Source: an uncultured bacterium
GTDB lineage: Bacteria; Verrucomicrobiota; Verrucomicrobiia; Opitutales; Intestinicryptomonadaceae
DNA length: 11,496 nucleotides
Reading direction: 5' to 3'
Assembly: GCA_905214995.1 (NCBI GenBank)
Contig: CAJMOT010000070.1
Location: 1-11,496 of the forward strand
The notes under the pieces are model-generated. The model searched no databases, was not told the origin of the DNA, and saw only the letters and a list, made by a program, of their open reading frames with translations. Position numbers and translations under genes: made by a program. Shown here piece by piece: positions 1 through 8,567 of this stretch (position 1 is the stretch's first letter; each line of letters starts with the position of its first letter).

Positions 1-3
1 GAA

Positions 4-1497
4 ATGTCTTACTGGCAACTATTGTCGAGCTCGAACGACTCGCGCATAGAGCGGCCGGCGGAACCGGAGCCCGTCGACGAATCCCGCCGCGAGGTCGAGA
101 ATCCGCCTTCCGAAGCCGCAACGGAATCCGCCTCGCCCGCCGCTTCCGAACCTCCGGAAACATCCGCCGCGAAATTTTCGGAAGAGGCCTTCTTCATTCT
201 TCCAGACGGTTCCGCCGTCGATTCCGTCACGGGCTACGAGCAATTATGTCCCCTGCACATAAAGGATTTGCGCGCGAAGTACGCCGAGCTCTCCATTCCC
301 TTCAAGAGCGGATCGCCCAAGAGCGAAATCCTCGCCGAATTTTTCCGCGCCGCATGCGGGGAAAAAAAGCTCGTGCGCGTATGCGGCGTCCTCGACGCGT
401 TCGACGACAAGCTGGGGGGCGCGATCACTTTCGCCTCCGACAGCTACGCGCTCAAAAGCTCGTCCGTCTACGTCCCGCAGCTCTTTATAGAAAAGTACGG
501 GCTCAAGCGCGGGCACGCGGTATGCGCGCTCGCCGCGGCTCCGAGGGAGGGCGAGCGGGAAAACTGCCCGTTCGCCGTAAAGATAACCTCGGTCATGGGC
601 GGCGCGCCGGAAGCCGCGCGCGACATAGTCCCGTTTTCCGACCTCACGCCCTACTACCCGACGCGCAGGATAATCCTCGAAAGCGCCGCCCACAATTCCA
701 AGGACAACCTCTCAATGCGCGCGGTAGACCTCCTCACTCCGATAGGCTTCGGGCAGCGCGCGCTGATAGTCGCCCCGCCCCGCACCGGCAAGACGGTGCT
801 CATGCAGGGAATGGCGAAGTCCATACGCGCCAACAACCCCGGCGCCAAGCTCATAATCCTGCTCGTCGACGAGCGCCCCGAGGAGGTCACCGACTTCCGG
901 CGCGCGATTGACGCGGAAGTGATAGCCTCGACTTTCGACCAGGACGCTTCAAGCCACGTCCACGCCGCCGAGATGGTCATAAGCAGAGCGCGCAGAATGG
1001 TCGAAACGGGCGAGGACGTCGTGATTCTGCTCGACTCCATAACGAGGCTCGCGCGCGCCTACAACGCCCTCATGCCCAACGGGGGAAGAACGATGTCCGG
1101 CGGCGTGGAGGCAAACGCCCTGCAAAAGCCCAAAAAGTTCTTCGGCTCGGCGCGCAACATCGAAGGCGGCGGATCGCTCACAATAATCGGAACGGCGCTC
1201 ATTGAGACGGGCAGCAAAATGGACGAGGTCATATTCGAAGAGTTCAAGGGGACCGGAAACCTCGAGCTCGACCTCGACCGGTCGCTTGCCGACAAGAGGA
1301 TTTTCCCGTCCATCAACATAGAAAAGAGCGGCACCCGCAAGGAAGAGCTGCTCTATCATCCGGATGAGCTCACTAAGATATATGCGCTTAGAAGGGCGAT
1401 GAAAGGCATTCCCGCGGCGGACTCCATGGAAATGCTCATCCAGAGGCTAAAAAAGGTGAAAACAAATGTTGAATTTTTATTGGGATTGAATAGATAG
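4..1497 (+). CDS. rho: Transcription termination factor Rho
   Basis: This is the hexameric ATP-dependent RNA translocase that ends untranslated transcripts in the cytoplasm. Residues about 10-65 are a low-complexity Pro/Glu/Ala/Ser stretch. A Rho_N/SAP-like helical domain follows at about 78-118, and an OB-fold RNA-binding domain starts at GVLD (128-131). The motor core has the P-loop APPRTGKT ending at K263/T264, the DERPEEV motif with the catalytic Glu at 290, Walker B ILLDS with D344, the Q-loop segment GGVEANALQKPKKFFG, and FKGTGN. It ends in the family-typical TNVEFL region. The body matches E. coli Rho nearly block for block, but 497 residues exceeds its 419 because of the N-terminal extension. 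The OB-fold RNP motif GFGFLR is replaced by LGGAITFA. The ATG lies three bases from the window edge in an open frame, so the true start could be further upstream. Confidence 0.95.
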   Translation: MSYWQLLSSSNDSRIERPAEPEPVDESRREVENPPSEAATESASPAASEPPETSAAKFSEEAFFILPDGSAVDSVTGYEQLCPLHIKDLRAKYAELSIPFKSGSPKSEILAEFFRAACGEKKLVRVCGVLDAFDDKLGGAITFASDSYALKSSSVYVPQLFIEKYGLKRGHAVCALAAAPREGERENCPFAVKITSVMGGAPEAARDIVPFSDLTPYYPTRRIILESAAHNSKDNLSMRAVDLLTPIGFGQRALIVAPPRTGKTVLMQGMAKSIRANNPGAKLIILLVDERPEEVTDFRRAIDAEVIASTFDQDASSHVHAAEMVISRARRMVETGEDVVILLDSITRLARAYNALMPNGGRTMSGGVEANALQKPKKFFGSARNIEGGGSLTIIGTALIETGSKMDEVIFEEFKGTGNLELDLDRSLADKRIFPSINIEKSGTRKEELLYHPDELTKIYALRRAMKGIPAADSMEMLIQRLKKVKTNVEFLLGLNR

Positions 1498-1531
1498 TTA
1501 GCTTTCTACCTTAAAACGCATATTTACCAAC

Positions 1532-1535
1532 GGAG
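1532..1535 (+). promoter_or_regulatory. Ribosome binding site for the first GspE/PilB ATPase
   Basis: GGAG lies 8 bases upstream of a GTG codon at 1544. It supports the non-ATG start, since no closer in-frame ATG has a comparable site. Confidence 0.7.
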
Positions 1536-1543
1536 ATTAAAAA

Positions 1544-3259
1544 GTGACTTCCGCCGACGATTTCGTTTTGCAACTTATTCAAGACAAAGGTTTGGTACCC
1601 CCGGACATAGTAAAGCTTGGAAGAGAACAGCTGGTTTCGGAAGGAGTGTCCCCATCGGACATAGACTCCAAATTGATAGACCTCCTCGTCGAAAAGCGAT
1701 ACTGCAAGTACGAGGACATTTCCTACCAGCTTTCGCAAGAGTTCAATATACCGCTCATTTCCCTGCAAGACATCCGCGTGGACGAGGAGGTTCTGAAACT
1801 CCTTCCGCAAGACATTCTCAGGAAGTACAACGTATTCCCGATTTCCGCTTCCGGCGGGCAGCTCGAACTCGCCATATCCGACCCGATGGATATGGACTCC
1901 GTGGACGACATCAGCCACATTTTGAATATGTCGGTAGACCTCAGGCTCGCCAGCCCCGAGGAAATACGCAAAGCCATAGACGACCACTTCGGCGTCAACG
2001 CCTACGGCGACATGTTCGACGGCGAGCTTCCCGCCGCGGGTTCCACCGCCGACACGCTCGCGACCGGCAACGAGGCGGGAGTCTCCGAGGAAGAGGCCCC
2101 CATAATCCGCTACGTCCACAAGCTCATAACCGAAGCGGTAAAACGCAGGGCGTCCGACATACACCTCGAGCCGCTCGAAAAGCGCTTCCGCATACGCTAC
2201 CGCATAGACGGCGTGCTGATTGAAGTCGAAAACCCTCCCAAACGCCTCCAGCCCTCGATCATATCGCGCCTCAAACTGATGGCCAACATATCCATCGCCG
2301 AAAAGCGCGTGCCGCAGGACGGGCGAATCCAGATAACTTTCAACAACAAGGAAATCGACTTGCGCGTATCGAGCCTTCCGACCGTCTACGGGGAGAGCAT
2401 CGTAATGCGCATTCTCGACAAGGAGGGCCTGAGGCTCGGGCTCCCCGAGCTCGGCTTCTTCTCCGACGACCAGGCGGTATTCGAAAGAATCGTCGGAATG
2501 GCGGACGGCATATTCCTCGTCACGGGCCCCACGGGTTCCGGCAAATCGACGACCCTGTACTCCGCCCTCAACTTCCTCAACCACCCCGACCGCAAGATAA
2601 TCACGGTCGAAGACCCCGTCGAATACCAGATGACGGGCATCAACCAGGTTCAGGTGCGCCGCGAAGTCGGCATGACGTTCGCCGCGGCGCTCCGCTCCAT
2701 GCTCCGCCAGGCGCCGAACATCATCATGATAGGCGAAATCCGAGACCTCGAAACCGCGGAAATCGCCATCAACGCCTCCCTCACCGGCCACATGGTGTTC
2801 AGCACCCTGCACACAAACGACGCCCCGAGCGCGGTGACGCGACTCGTCGACATCGGCGTCAAGCCGTTCCTCGTCAGCGCCTCCCTGCGCGCGGCGCTCG
2901 CCCAACGCCTCGTCCGAAAGATCTGCACGAACTGCAAGTCGGTCTATGCGCCCGACCCGCGCACTTTGCAAGCCATAGGCATCAATGAAATCGAGGCCGC
3001 AAAAATAACTTTCTATCACGGCGACGGCTGCCCAAAGTGCAACGGCATAGGCTTTAAGGGCCGAATGGGCATATTCGAAATATTCATCGTAAACGAGGAG
3101 CTCCAGCAGATGATCTACGAGGGCAGAACCCTCGTTGAGCTCCGAACCAAAGCGCGCGAGCTCGGCATGCGCTCCATGCGCGAAGACGGCATCCGAAAGG
3201 TCGGCGGCGGCCTCACAACCGCCGACGAAGTACTGAAAGTCACCATGAACGAAGCATAA
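1544..3259 (+). CDS. pilB: GspE/PulE/PilB-family assembly ATPase (first of two tandem copies)
   Basis: This is a cytoplasmic hexameric motor ATPase that drives pilin polymerisation in type IV pili or type II secretion. The N-terminal 150 residues are a GspE/PilB N-terminal domain. Next come the linker (about 190-310) and the RecA-like motor with Walker A GPTGSGKS (328-335, K334), the Asp box DPVEYQ, Walker B IIMIGEIRD (393-401, E398) and the His box with LHTND. A zinc-type tetracysteine follows: C461-x2-C464 and C496-x2-C499. N-domain plus zinc module marks an assembly ATPase (PilB/GspE), not a PilT retraction ATPase. The length of 571 is normal. The start is GTG, with GGAG 8 bases upstream. 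The normally acidic DPD before Walker B reads APN here. It follows rho by 46 bp and precedes a paralogue by 17 bp. Pilus versus secretion use cannot be decided from this window. Confidence 0.93.
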   Translation: MTSADDFVLQLIQDKGLVPPDIVKLGREQLVSEGVSPSDIDSKLIDLLVEKRYCKYEDISYQLSQEFNIPLISLQDIRVDEEVLKLLPQDILRKYNVFPISASGGQLELAISDPMDMDSVDDISHILNMSVDLRLASPEEIRKAIDDHFGVNAYGDMFDGELPAAGSTADTLATGNEAGVSEEEAPIIRYVHKLITEAVKRRASDIHLEPLEKRFRIRYRIDGVLIEVENPPKRLQPSIISRLKLMANISIAEKRVPQDGRIQITFNNKEIDLRVSSLPTVYGESIVMRILDKEGLRLGLPELGFFSDDQAVFERIVGMADGIFLVTGPTGSGKSTTLYSALNFLNHPDRKIITVEDPVEYQMTGINQVQVRREVGMTFAAALRSMLRQAPNIIMIGEIRDLETAEIAINASLTGHMVFSTLHTNDAPSAVTRLVDIGVKPFLVSASLRAALAQRLVRKICTNCKSVYAPDPRTLQAIGINEIEAAKITFYHGDGCPKCNGIGFKGRMGIFEIFIVNEELQQMIYEGRTLVELRTKARELGMRSMREDGIRKVGGGLTTADEVLKVTMNEA

Positions 3260-3276
3260 TCGGAGGCTGAATCAAA

Positions 3277-4956
<1,680 letters not shown>

Positions 4957-4974
4957 TAAAAAAGGACAACTGTT

Positions 4975-6222
4975 ATGGCAAAATTCAAATACATAGCCCT
5001 CGACAAAGAAGGACGCGAGCTTAGCGGGGTTATAGAATCGACAAGCGAAAACCGCGCCCGCAAGGACCTGGCGGCGCAGGGGTTTTCGGTCTCGCGAATC
5101 GCGGAAGTGGCAGCCATCGCCTCCGAAAAGAAAGCGGGCGGCGGGAAGGCGAAAAAGCCGCTATTCGGCACGGGCATCGGCAAAGAGAACATCACCGTGT
5201 TTTCCCGCCAGCTCTCCACTCTGCTGAAAGCCGGCCTCCCGCTTCTGCGCTCCCTTGAAGTCATCGCGCGCCAGGAAAAAAACCCCTATTTTAAAACGGT
5301 AATCGACCAGCTCGCCGACAACGTGCGCACCGGCAACAAGTTCTCCGACGGCCTATCCCAACACCCCAAAATTTTCGACAAACTCTATGTCAACATGGCT
5401 AAGGCGGGCGAAGCCGGCGGCGTTCTCGACGTCGTTCTCGACAGGCTCTCGACATTCCAGGAAAAGGCCCTCAAAACCACCAACAAGGTCAAGAGCGCGA
5501 TGGTATACCCGATAGTCATCATGGGCGTCGCCGTGGCGATCGTGGCGATTCTCATGATATTCGTCGTCCCGCAGTTCCAAAAGATCTTTACGGACATGCT
5601 CAAGGGCAACGCGAGGATGCCCGCGCTCACTCAGACAATCATCGACATCTCCGACTTCATGAAGGAAAACTACATCCTCACGGGCCTCATAATAGTCGGC
5701 GCAATCCTCTTCGTAAAAATCTTCTTCAAGACAAAAATCGGCATAAGGCTCTGGGATACCGCCGCCCTCAAACTGCCGAAGATCGGCGATCTCGTGATGA
5801 AATCCACCGTGGCGAGATTCACGCGCACTTTCGGCACGCTCCTCGCCTCCGGCGTCCCGATCCTCGAGGCGCTCACCATCACCCGCGGAACCATCAACAA
5901 CTCCCTGATTTCCGACGCGCTCTCGCGCGTGCACGACCGCGTCCGCGACGGCGAAAACCTCTCGACGCCGCTCGACCAGCAGAAGATCTTCCCGACAATG
6001 GTCACGAGCATGGTGGAAGTCGGCGAAGAAACCGGACAGCTGCCGGAGATGCTCAACCGCATAGCAGACAACTACGACGAAGAGGTCGACAACTCCGTCG
6101 GCGCGATAACGTCGATCATTGAGCCCATAATGATCGTATTTTTGGCGCTGGTTGTCGGCACAATCGTCATAGCTCTCTTCCTGCCGATCATACAAATCAT
6201 ACAGAACCTCACGGGAGGTTGA
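4975..6222 (+). CDS. pilC: Type IV pilus / type II secretion inner-membrane platform protein (PilC/GspF)
   Basis: This polytopic membrane protein couples the cytoplasmic ATPase to pilin assembly. It has the usual soluble N-terminal segment (about 1-65, opening FKYIALDKEGRE) and two T2SSF domains, the first beginning near residue 75 (FSRQLSTLLKAGLPLL) and the second near 280 with the parallel motif FTRTFGTLLASGVPIL. Hydrophobic membrane segments lie at about 179-201, 228-245 and 380-408. The length of 415 is typical. AAGGA at 4962-4966 lies 8 bases before the ATG. It sits 18 bp after the second ATPase and 22 bp before a strong terminator, so it is the last gene of the operon. No prepilin peptidase, pilin or secretin gene is in view, so the choice between pilus and secretion system stays open. 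Confidence 0.94.
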   Translation: MAKFKYIALDKEGRELSGVIESTSENRARKDLAAQGFSVSRIAEVAAIASEKKAGGGKAKKPLFGTGIGKENITVFSRQLSTLLKAGLPLLRSLEVIARQEKNPYFKTVIDQLADNVRTGNKFSDGLSQHPKIFDKLYVNMAKAGEAGGVLDVVLDRLSTFQEKALKTTNKVKSAMVYPIVIMGVAVAIVAILMIFVVPQFQKIFTDMLKGNARMPALTQTIIDISDFMKENYILTGLIIVGAILFVKIFFKTKIGIRLWDTAALKLPKIGDLVMKSTVARFTRTFGTLLASGVPILEALTITRGTINNSLISDALSRVHDRVRDGENLSTPLDQQKIFPTMVTSMVEVGEETGQLPEMLNRIADNYDEEVDNSVGAITSIIEPIMIVFLALVVGTIVIALFLPIIQIIQNLTGG

Positions 6223-6243
6223 TTTCAGGCGTTATGCTTTCGC

Positions 6244-6274
6244 CCCAAGCGGCATTGCCGCTTGGGTTTTTTTT
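6244..6274 (+). terminator. Rho-independent terminator of the rho-pilB-pilB-pilC gene cluster
   Basis: A perfect 10-bp stem (6244-6253 pairing with 6257-6266, arm CCCAAGCGGC) has a 3-base ATT loop and is followed at once by eight T residues (6267-6274). It lies 22 bp after the pilC stop. The minus strand lacks a matching T-run, so it acts only on plus-strand transcription. Confidence 0.95.
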
Positions 6275-6572
6275 CTGCGGAAAAGAAAATTCCAACGCTC
6301 CCGCCGACTCGACCGGCGACCGCAAATAACCGCCCGGCTTCACGCGGCGGCCTCCGCCTTTTGCGGCCAAAGCGCAAACAAAACCGGCGCCGCCTTATTC
6401 GTCGCGTCGGGCATACTTTCCGGACGTACATGGGCGGAGAGTTCGGTTCGGCTCTATGGCGCTTTCTACGGGGCAGGATACCCCCAGGCCTCGGAAAAAC
6501 CGACTGCGACTTCATTTCAGACGGGAGGGCGACGAAATCCGCCCACGGCGCAAAAACCGCATTCGGCATAGG

Positions 6573-6620
6573 AGTCTCAAATGGCAACCCGCAAATTTAT
6601 CCCGATCTCCCTGTGAGACT
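6573..6620 (+). repeat. Inverted repeat enclosing the micro-ORF
   Basis: AGTCTCA (6573-6579) and TGAGACT (6614-6620) are a perfect 7-bp inverted pair separated by 34 bases. In RNA they would form a stem whose left arm overlaps the Shine-Dalgarno sequence (6570-6574) and whose right arm begins with the stop codon of the 11-codon ORF. Translation of that ORF would therefore open the stem. The pairing is seen in the sequence. A regulatory role is inference. Confidence 0.45.
6581..6616 (+). CDS. Possible 11-residue leader-type peptide MATRKFIPISL
   Basis: This is a complete ATG-to-TGA frame of 11 codons, preceded by AGGAG (6570-6574) with an ideal 6-base spacer. That is as good a ribosome site as any in the window. 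It is followed within four bases by a start-stop pair ATGTAA (6621-6626), whose last base begins another ATG (6626). The peptide is basic then hydrophobic and shows no run of one amino acid, so it is not an obvious amino-acid attenuator leader. No gene follows on the plus strand until 7668, and coaB lies antisense in between. A short ORF with a good site can arise by chance, so confidence is low. It gains interest from the surrounding inverted repeat. Confidence 0.3.
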   Translation: MATRKFIPISL

Positions 6621-6629
6621 ATGTAATGG

Positions 6630-6649
6630 GATTTGATGAACTTCAAATC
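6630..6649. repeat. Hairpin downstream of the micro-ORF
   Basis: GATTTGA (6630-6636) and TCAAATC (6643-6649) form a perfect 7-bp stem with a 6-base loop. It is AT-rich against a GC-rich background and has no T-tail, so it is not a terminator. It sits 13 bases after the micro-ORF stop. Confidence 0.4.
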
Positions 6650-6746
6650 GGACAGTTTCGGCATTCGGCCCGCCGGCATAATTCTCAAAACGCGCGCGGA
6701 ATAAGGCGACAATTTGGCTTCATAGCCGACGGCGCCCCGGGGCTTG

Positions 6747-6765
6747 AAACGGCTCAGCCGTTTTT
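6747..6765 (+). terminator. Weak terminator-like hairpin in the intergenic region
   Basis: AAACGGC (6747-6753), loop TCA, GCCGTTT (6757-6763), then TT gives a 7-bp stem with a five-T run that overlaps the stem end. It could end a short plus-strand transcript covering the micro-ORF block. The stem is short and the T-run brief. Confidence 0.3.
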
Positions 6766-6871
6766 CGGAATAGCCATCCGCAACTGCCCTCGGCGCGCTC
6801 GCGCTTCCGTTTGCCGCACGCCGCAGCGGGAAATAAGGCAATTTAAGCGCGAAAAGCGAAAACCGGCAGAC

Positions 6872-6893
6872 CTGAAAATTGCCGCATTTTCAG
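6872..6893. repeat. Hairpin near the coaB 3' side
   Basis: CTGAAAAT (6872-6879) and ATTTTCAG (6886-6893) form a perfect 8-bp stem with loop TGCCGC. On the minus strand it lies about 38 bp beyond the coaB stop but has no adjoining T-run. On the plus strand eight T residues follow after an 8-base spacer (6902-6909). It is possibly a poor terminator or an mRNA 3'-end stabiliser. The assignment is uncertain. Confidence 0.3.
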
Positions 6894-6930
6894 AGGGCCG
6901 CTTTTTTTTGGCATTTTCCCAATCCGGGAA

Positions 6931-7575
6931 TCAGCCGAAAAATCTCCTCCCCAAAAATTCCACGAGCTCCTTTGCAAGCGAGTACTTGTCGGCGGGCGCG
7001 AATCCGACGGTCTCGCCGGAGCGCATTATCAGCTCTATCTTGTTCCTGTCGGACGCAAAGCCGTATTCCGCCGAGGCCACGCCGTTTGCCGCGATGCAGT
7101 CGAGATTTTTCTCTTCAAGCTTTTTCCTCGCGTATTCGGCAACGTCGTGGGTCTGGGCCGCGAACCCCACGAGAACCCTGCCGCACTTCCTTTGCGAAAG
7201 GGTTTTCAGAATGTCGGGCGTCCGCACGAGGCGCGGGTTTAAATCTATCTGCGACTTGGACGCCTTGCGCTCCAGCCTCTCGGCGGGGCGCACGTCGCTC
7301 ACCGCGGCGGACATTATAAGGATGTCGCACGAATCGAAAAGCCTTTCGCACTCTTCGAGCATGTCGAGCGCGCTAACGACGCGGCTGACGCGCACGCCGT
7401 CGGGGTCGCCGAGCTGCGACGGCCCGAGTACGAGCGAGGTTTCCCAACCCGCCTCCGCCGCCGCACGCGCGATATTCCAGCCCATTTTTCCGGTGGACGG
7501 GTTGCTTATGAAGCGCACGGGGTCAAAATGCTCGCGGGTGGGGCCCGCCGTGACGAGGCATTTAATTTTTTTCAT
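6931..7575 (-). CDS. coaB: Phosphopantothenate-cysteine ligase (CoaB domain, stand-alone)
   Basis: This enzyme joins cysteine to nucleotide-activated 4'-phosphopantothenate, the second step of coenzyme A synthesis from pantothenate, in the cytoplasm. It opens directly with the CoaB signature: VTAGPTREHFDPVRFISN at 8-25, then STGKMG (27-32). It continues with SAAVSDVRP (89-97), VGFAAQT (136-142) and the conserved Asn of AAN (N164). At 214 residues it equals only the C-terminal half of the usual bifunctional CoaBC. The N-terminal flavin-dependent decarboxylase (CoaC) is absent, and the ATG at 7575 with nearby GGAG leaves no room for it. CoaC should be elsewhere in the genome. It is divergent from the CDF transporter gene. 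No strong terminator follows it. Confidence 0.9.
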   Translation of the reverse strand: MKKIKCLVTAGPTREHFDPVRFISNPSTGKMGWNIARAAAEAGWETSLVLGPSQLGDPDGVRVSRVVSALDMLEECERLFDSCDILIMSAAVSDVRPAERLERKASKSQIDLNPRLVRTPDILKTLSQRKCGRVLVGFAAQTHDVAEYARKKLEEKNLDCIAANGVASAEYGFASDRNKIELIMRSGETVGFAPADKYSLAKELVEFLGRRFFG

Positions 7576-7582
7576 TCTCCGG

Positions 7583-7611
7583 ATTATCCCCTACGCACGG
7601 CGGGCGCGCAA
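7583..7611 (-). promoter_or_regulatory. Possible coaB promoter
   Basis: On the minus strand TTGCGC (7611-7606), a 17-base spacer and GATAAT (7588-7583) resemble sigma70 -35 and -10 boxes. The -10 matches 5 of 6 consensus bases and the -35 matches 3. The -10 ends only 7 bases from the coaB ATG, so transcription would begin near the start codon and exclude the GGAG site. The call is therefore doubtful. Confidence 0.3.
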
Positions 7612-7667
7612 ATAAAATCCGATTTTTGCTTGTTAAAAGGCGGACGAAAGGCAACTATCGTAAGTTC

Positions 7668-8528
7668 ATGGACACTCACGGGCGGGAAAAATCGAGCGTG
7701 GCGTTTTGGTCGCTCTGCGCGGCGGTGATGCTAACCGCCTTCAAGGGCGCCGTCGGGATCGCAACGGGCAGCCTCGGCATACTCTCCGAGGCGCTGCACT
7801 CGGGGCTAGACTTTGTGGCGGCCGCGATAACGTGGGCGTGCGTAAAAGCGTCCGGCAAGCCGGCGGACCAGGAGCACAATTTCGGGCATGGGAAAATCGA
7901 AAACCTGTCGGCGCTCGCGGAGGCGGTTCTGCTGCTTATAACATGCGCGTGGATAATATGGGAGGCCGTCCAAAGGCTATCCGAGGGACATTCCGAAGTG
8001 AGCGTCGGATTCTGGAGCTTCGCCGTGGTTCTGACCTCGATAGCCGTCGACTTTACGCGCTCGCGCGCGCTAATGCGGGCCGCAAAAAAGTACAGGAGCC
8101 AGGCGCTCGAAGCCGACGCCCTGCACTTTTCCACGGATATACTCAGCTCGTCCGTAGTCCTGATCGGCCTCGTCTGCTCCGGCTTCGGATGGCCGGCGGC
8201 AGACTCGCTCGCCGCGCTCGGAGTTGCGGCCATAGTAATCCGCGTCTCCTGGAATCTGGCGCGCAGGGCGGTGGACGAACTGCTCGACAAGGCTCCGAGG
8301 GACGTGAGAACCCAAATCCAGGAAATCATCGGGAAAATCGACGGCGTGGTGAAGTCGCACGACCTGCGCGTGCGCTCGTCGGGCTCGGAATATGAAATAG
8401 ACGTGAACATCCACGTTGACAGAAGCCTTTCCATCGTCGAGGCGCACGACATCTCGGAGCGGCTGGAAAACTCCATACGCGCGCGGTTCGGCGGCTGCAC
8501 GATAAGCGTGCACGTGGAACCCGATTAG
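7668..8528 (+). CDS. Cation diffusion facilitator (CDF) metal efflux transporter
   Basis: This is an inner-membrane proton-coupled exporter of divalent metal, most likely zinc. About six hydrophobic segments fill residues 11-200 and a cytoplasmic domain of about 85 residues ends in HVEP. The transport-site pair is present as H44-x3-D48 in TM2 and H153-x3-D157 in TM5. The conserved loop FGHGKIEN at 72-79 is also present. The HxxxD/HxxxD pattern is typical of Zn-type CDFs, whereas Mn and Fe members usually carry Asp at the first position. I chose the ATG at 7668 (286 residues). An in-frame TTG at 7626 would add 14 residues ahead of the usual N-terminus and has no ribosome site. The gene converges on the sanA-like gene 27 bp away. 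No metal regulator is adjacent. Confidence 0.9.
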   Translation: MDTHGREKSSVAFWSLCAAVMLTAFKGAVGIATGSLGILSEALHSGLDFVAAAITWACVKASGKPADQEHNFGHGKIENLSALAEAVLLLITCAWIIWEAVQRLSEGHSEVSVGFWSFAVVLTSIAVDFTRSRALMRAAKKYRSQALEADALHFSTDILSSSVVLIGLVCSGFGWPAADSLAALGVAAIVIRVSWNLARRAVDELLDKAPRDVRTQIQEIIGKIDGVVKSHDLRVRSSGSEYEIDVNIHVDRSLSIVEAHDISERLENSIRARFGGCTISVHVEPD

Positions 8529-8534
8529 GCGCGC

Positions 8535-8567
8535 GGCGGCGGAAAGCGCGGAGGCCTATCCGCCGCC
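8535..8567. terminator. GC-rich hairpin between convergent genes
   Basis: GGCGGCGGA (8535-8543) and TCCGCCGCC (8559-8567) form a perfect 9-bp stem with a 15-base loop. It sits between the CDF and sanA-like stop codons and overlaps the last codons of the latter. Neither strand has a T-run, so it is not a classic intrinsic terminator. It could be a bidirectional pause or mRNA-end structure, with Rho doing the termination. Confidence 0.35.

Larger units (their letters stand above)
6559..6669. repeat. Direct repeat pair bracketing the micro-ORF block
   Basis: The 9-mer GCATTCGGC occurs exactly at 6559-6567 and 6661-6669, 102 bp apart, on either side of the micro-ORF and both hairpins. A looser copy relation follows: CGGCATA then TCTCAAA at 6565-6582 resembles CGGCATA then TCTCAAAA at 6674-6690. 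In a GC-rich gap one 9-mer could recur by chance, but its position around the symmetric block makes it worth noting. Confidence 0.4.
6275..6930. other. Long intergenic region without a convincing protein gene
   Basis: About 656 bases lie between the pilC terminator and the end of coaB. Open frames on both strands overlap one another, are rich in Arg, Pro and Ser, lack family motifs and look like by-products of high GC. The first 280 bases show nothing I recognise. From 6559 to 6690 there is a compact, less GC-rich block with a micro-ORF, inverted repeats and direct repeats, listed separately. Further on are a short hairpin with a T-tail (6747-6765), an 8-bp hairpin (6872-6893) and a lone run of eight T (6902-6909). 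I do not recognise tRNA, tmRNA, RNase P, SRP or 6S RNA signatures. Confidence 0.6.

Noticed and set aside
1511..3019. Long minus-strand open frame of 502 codons antisense to the first ATPase
   Set aside because: It is antisense to conserved ATPase codons, and its composition (many Asp, Val, Arg, His and Tyr) is the usual shadow of a GC-rich gene.
6262..6636. Plus-strand open frame of 124 codons in the intergenic gap
   Set aside because: It starts inside the terminator T-run, is Arg/Pro-rich with no recognisable motif, overlaps an equally long frame on the other strand, and has no ribosome site.
6512..6841. Minus-strand open frame of 109 codons in the intergenic gap
   Set aside because: Basic, low-information composition with no family motif. 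It covers the symmetric block, which better explains the sequence. It could be revisited if homologues were found.
6902..6909. Run of eight T as a terminator tail
   Set aside because: The nearest stem ends 8 bases earlier, too far for an intrinsic terminator, and no plus-strand gene ends here.
6626..7615. Plus-strand frame of 329 codons beginning right after the micro-ORF
   Set aside because: Most of it is the exact antisense of coaB, whose motifs are unmistakable. The 5' part alone shows no domain.
7630..7658. Possible promoter for the CDF gene (TTGTTA-17-AACTAT)
   Set aside because: The -10 matches only 3 of 6 bases and nothing else supports it.
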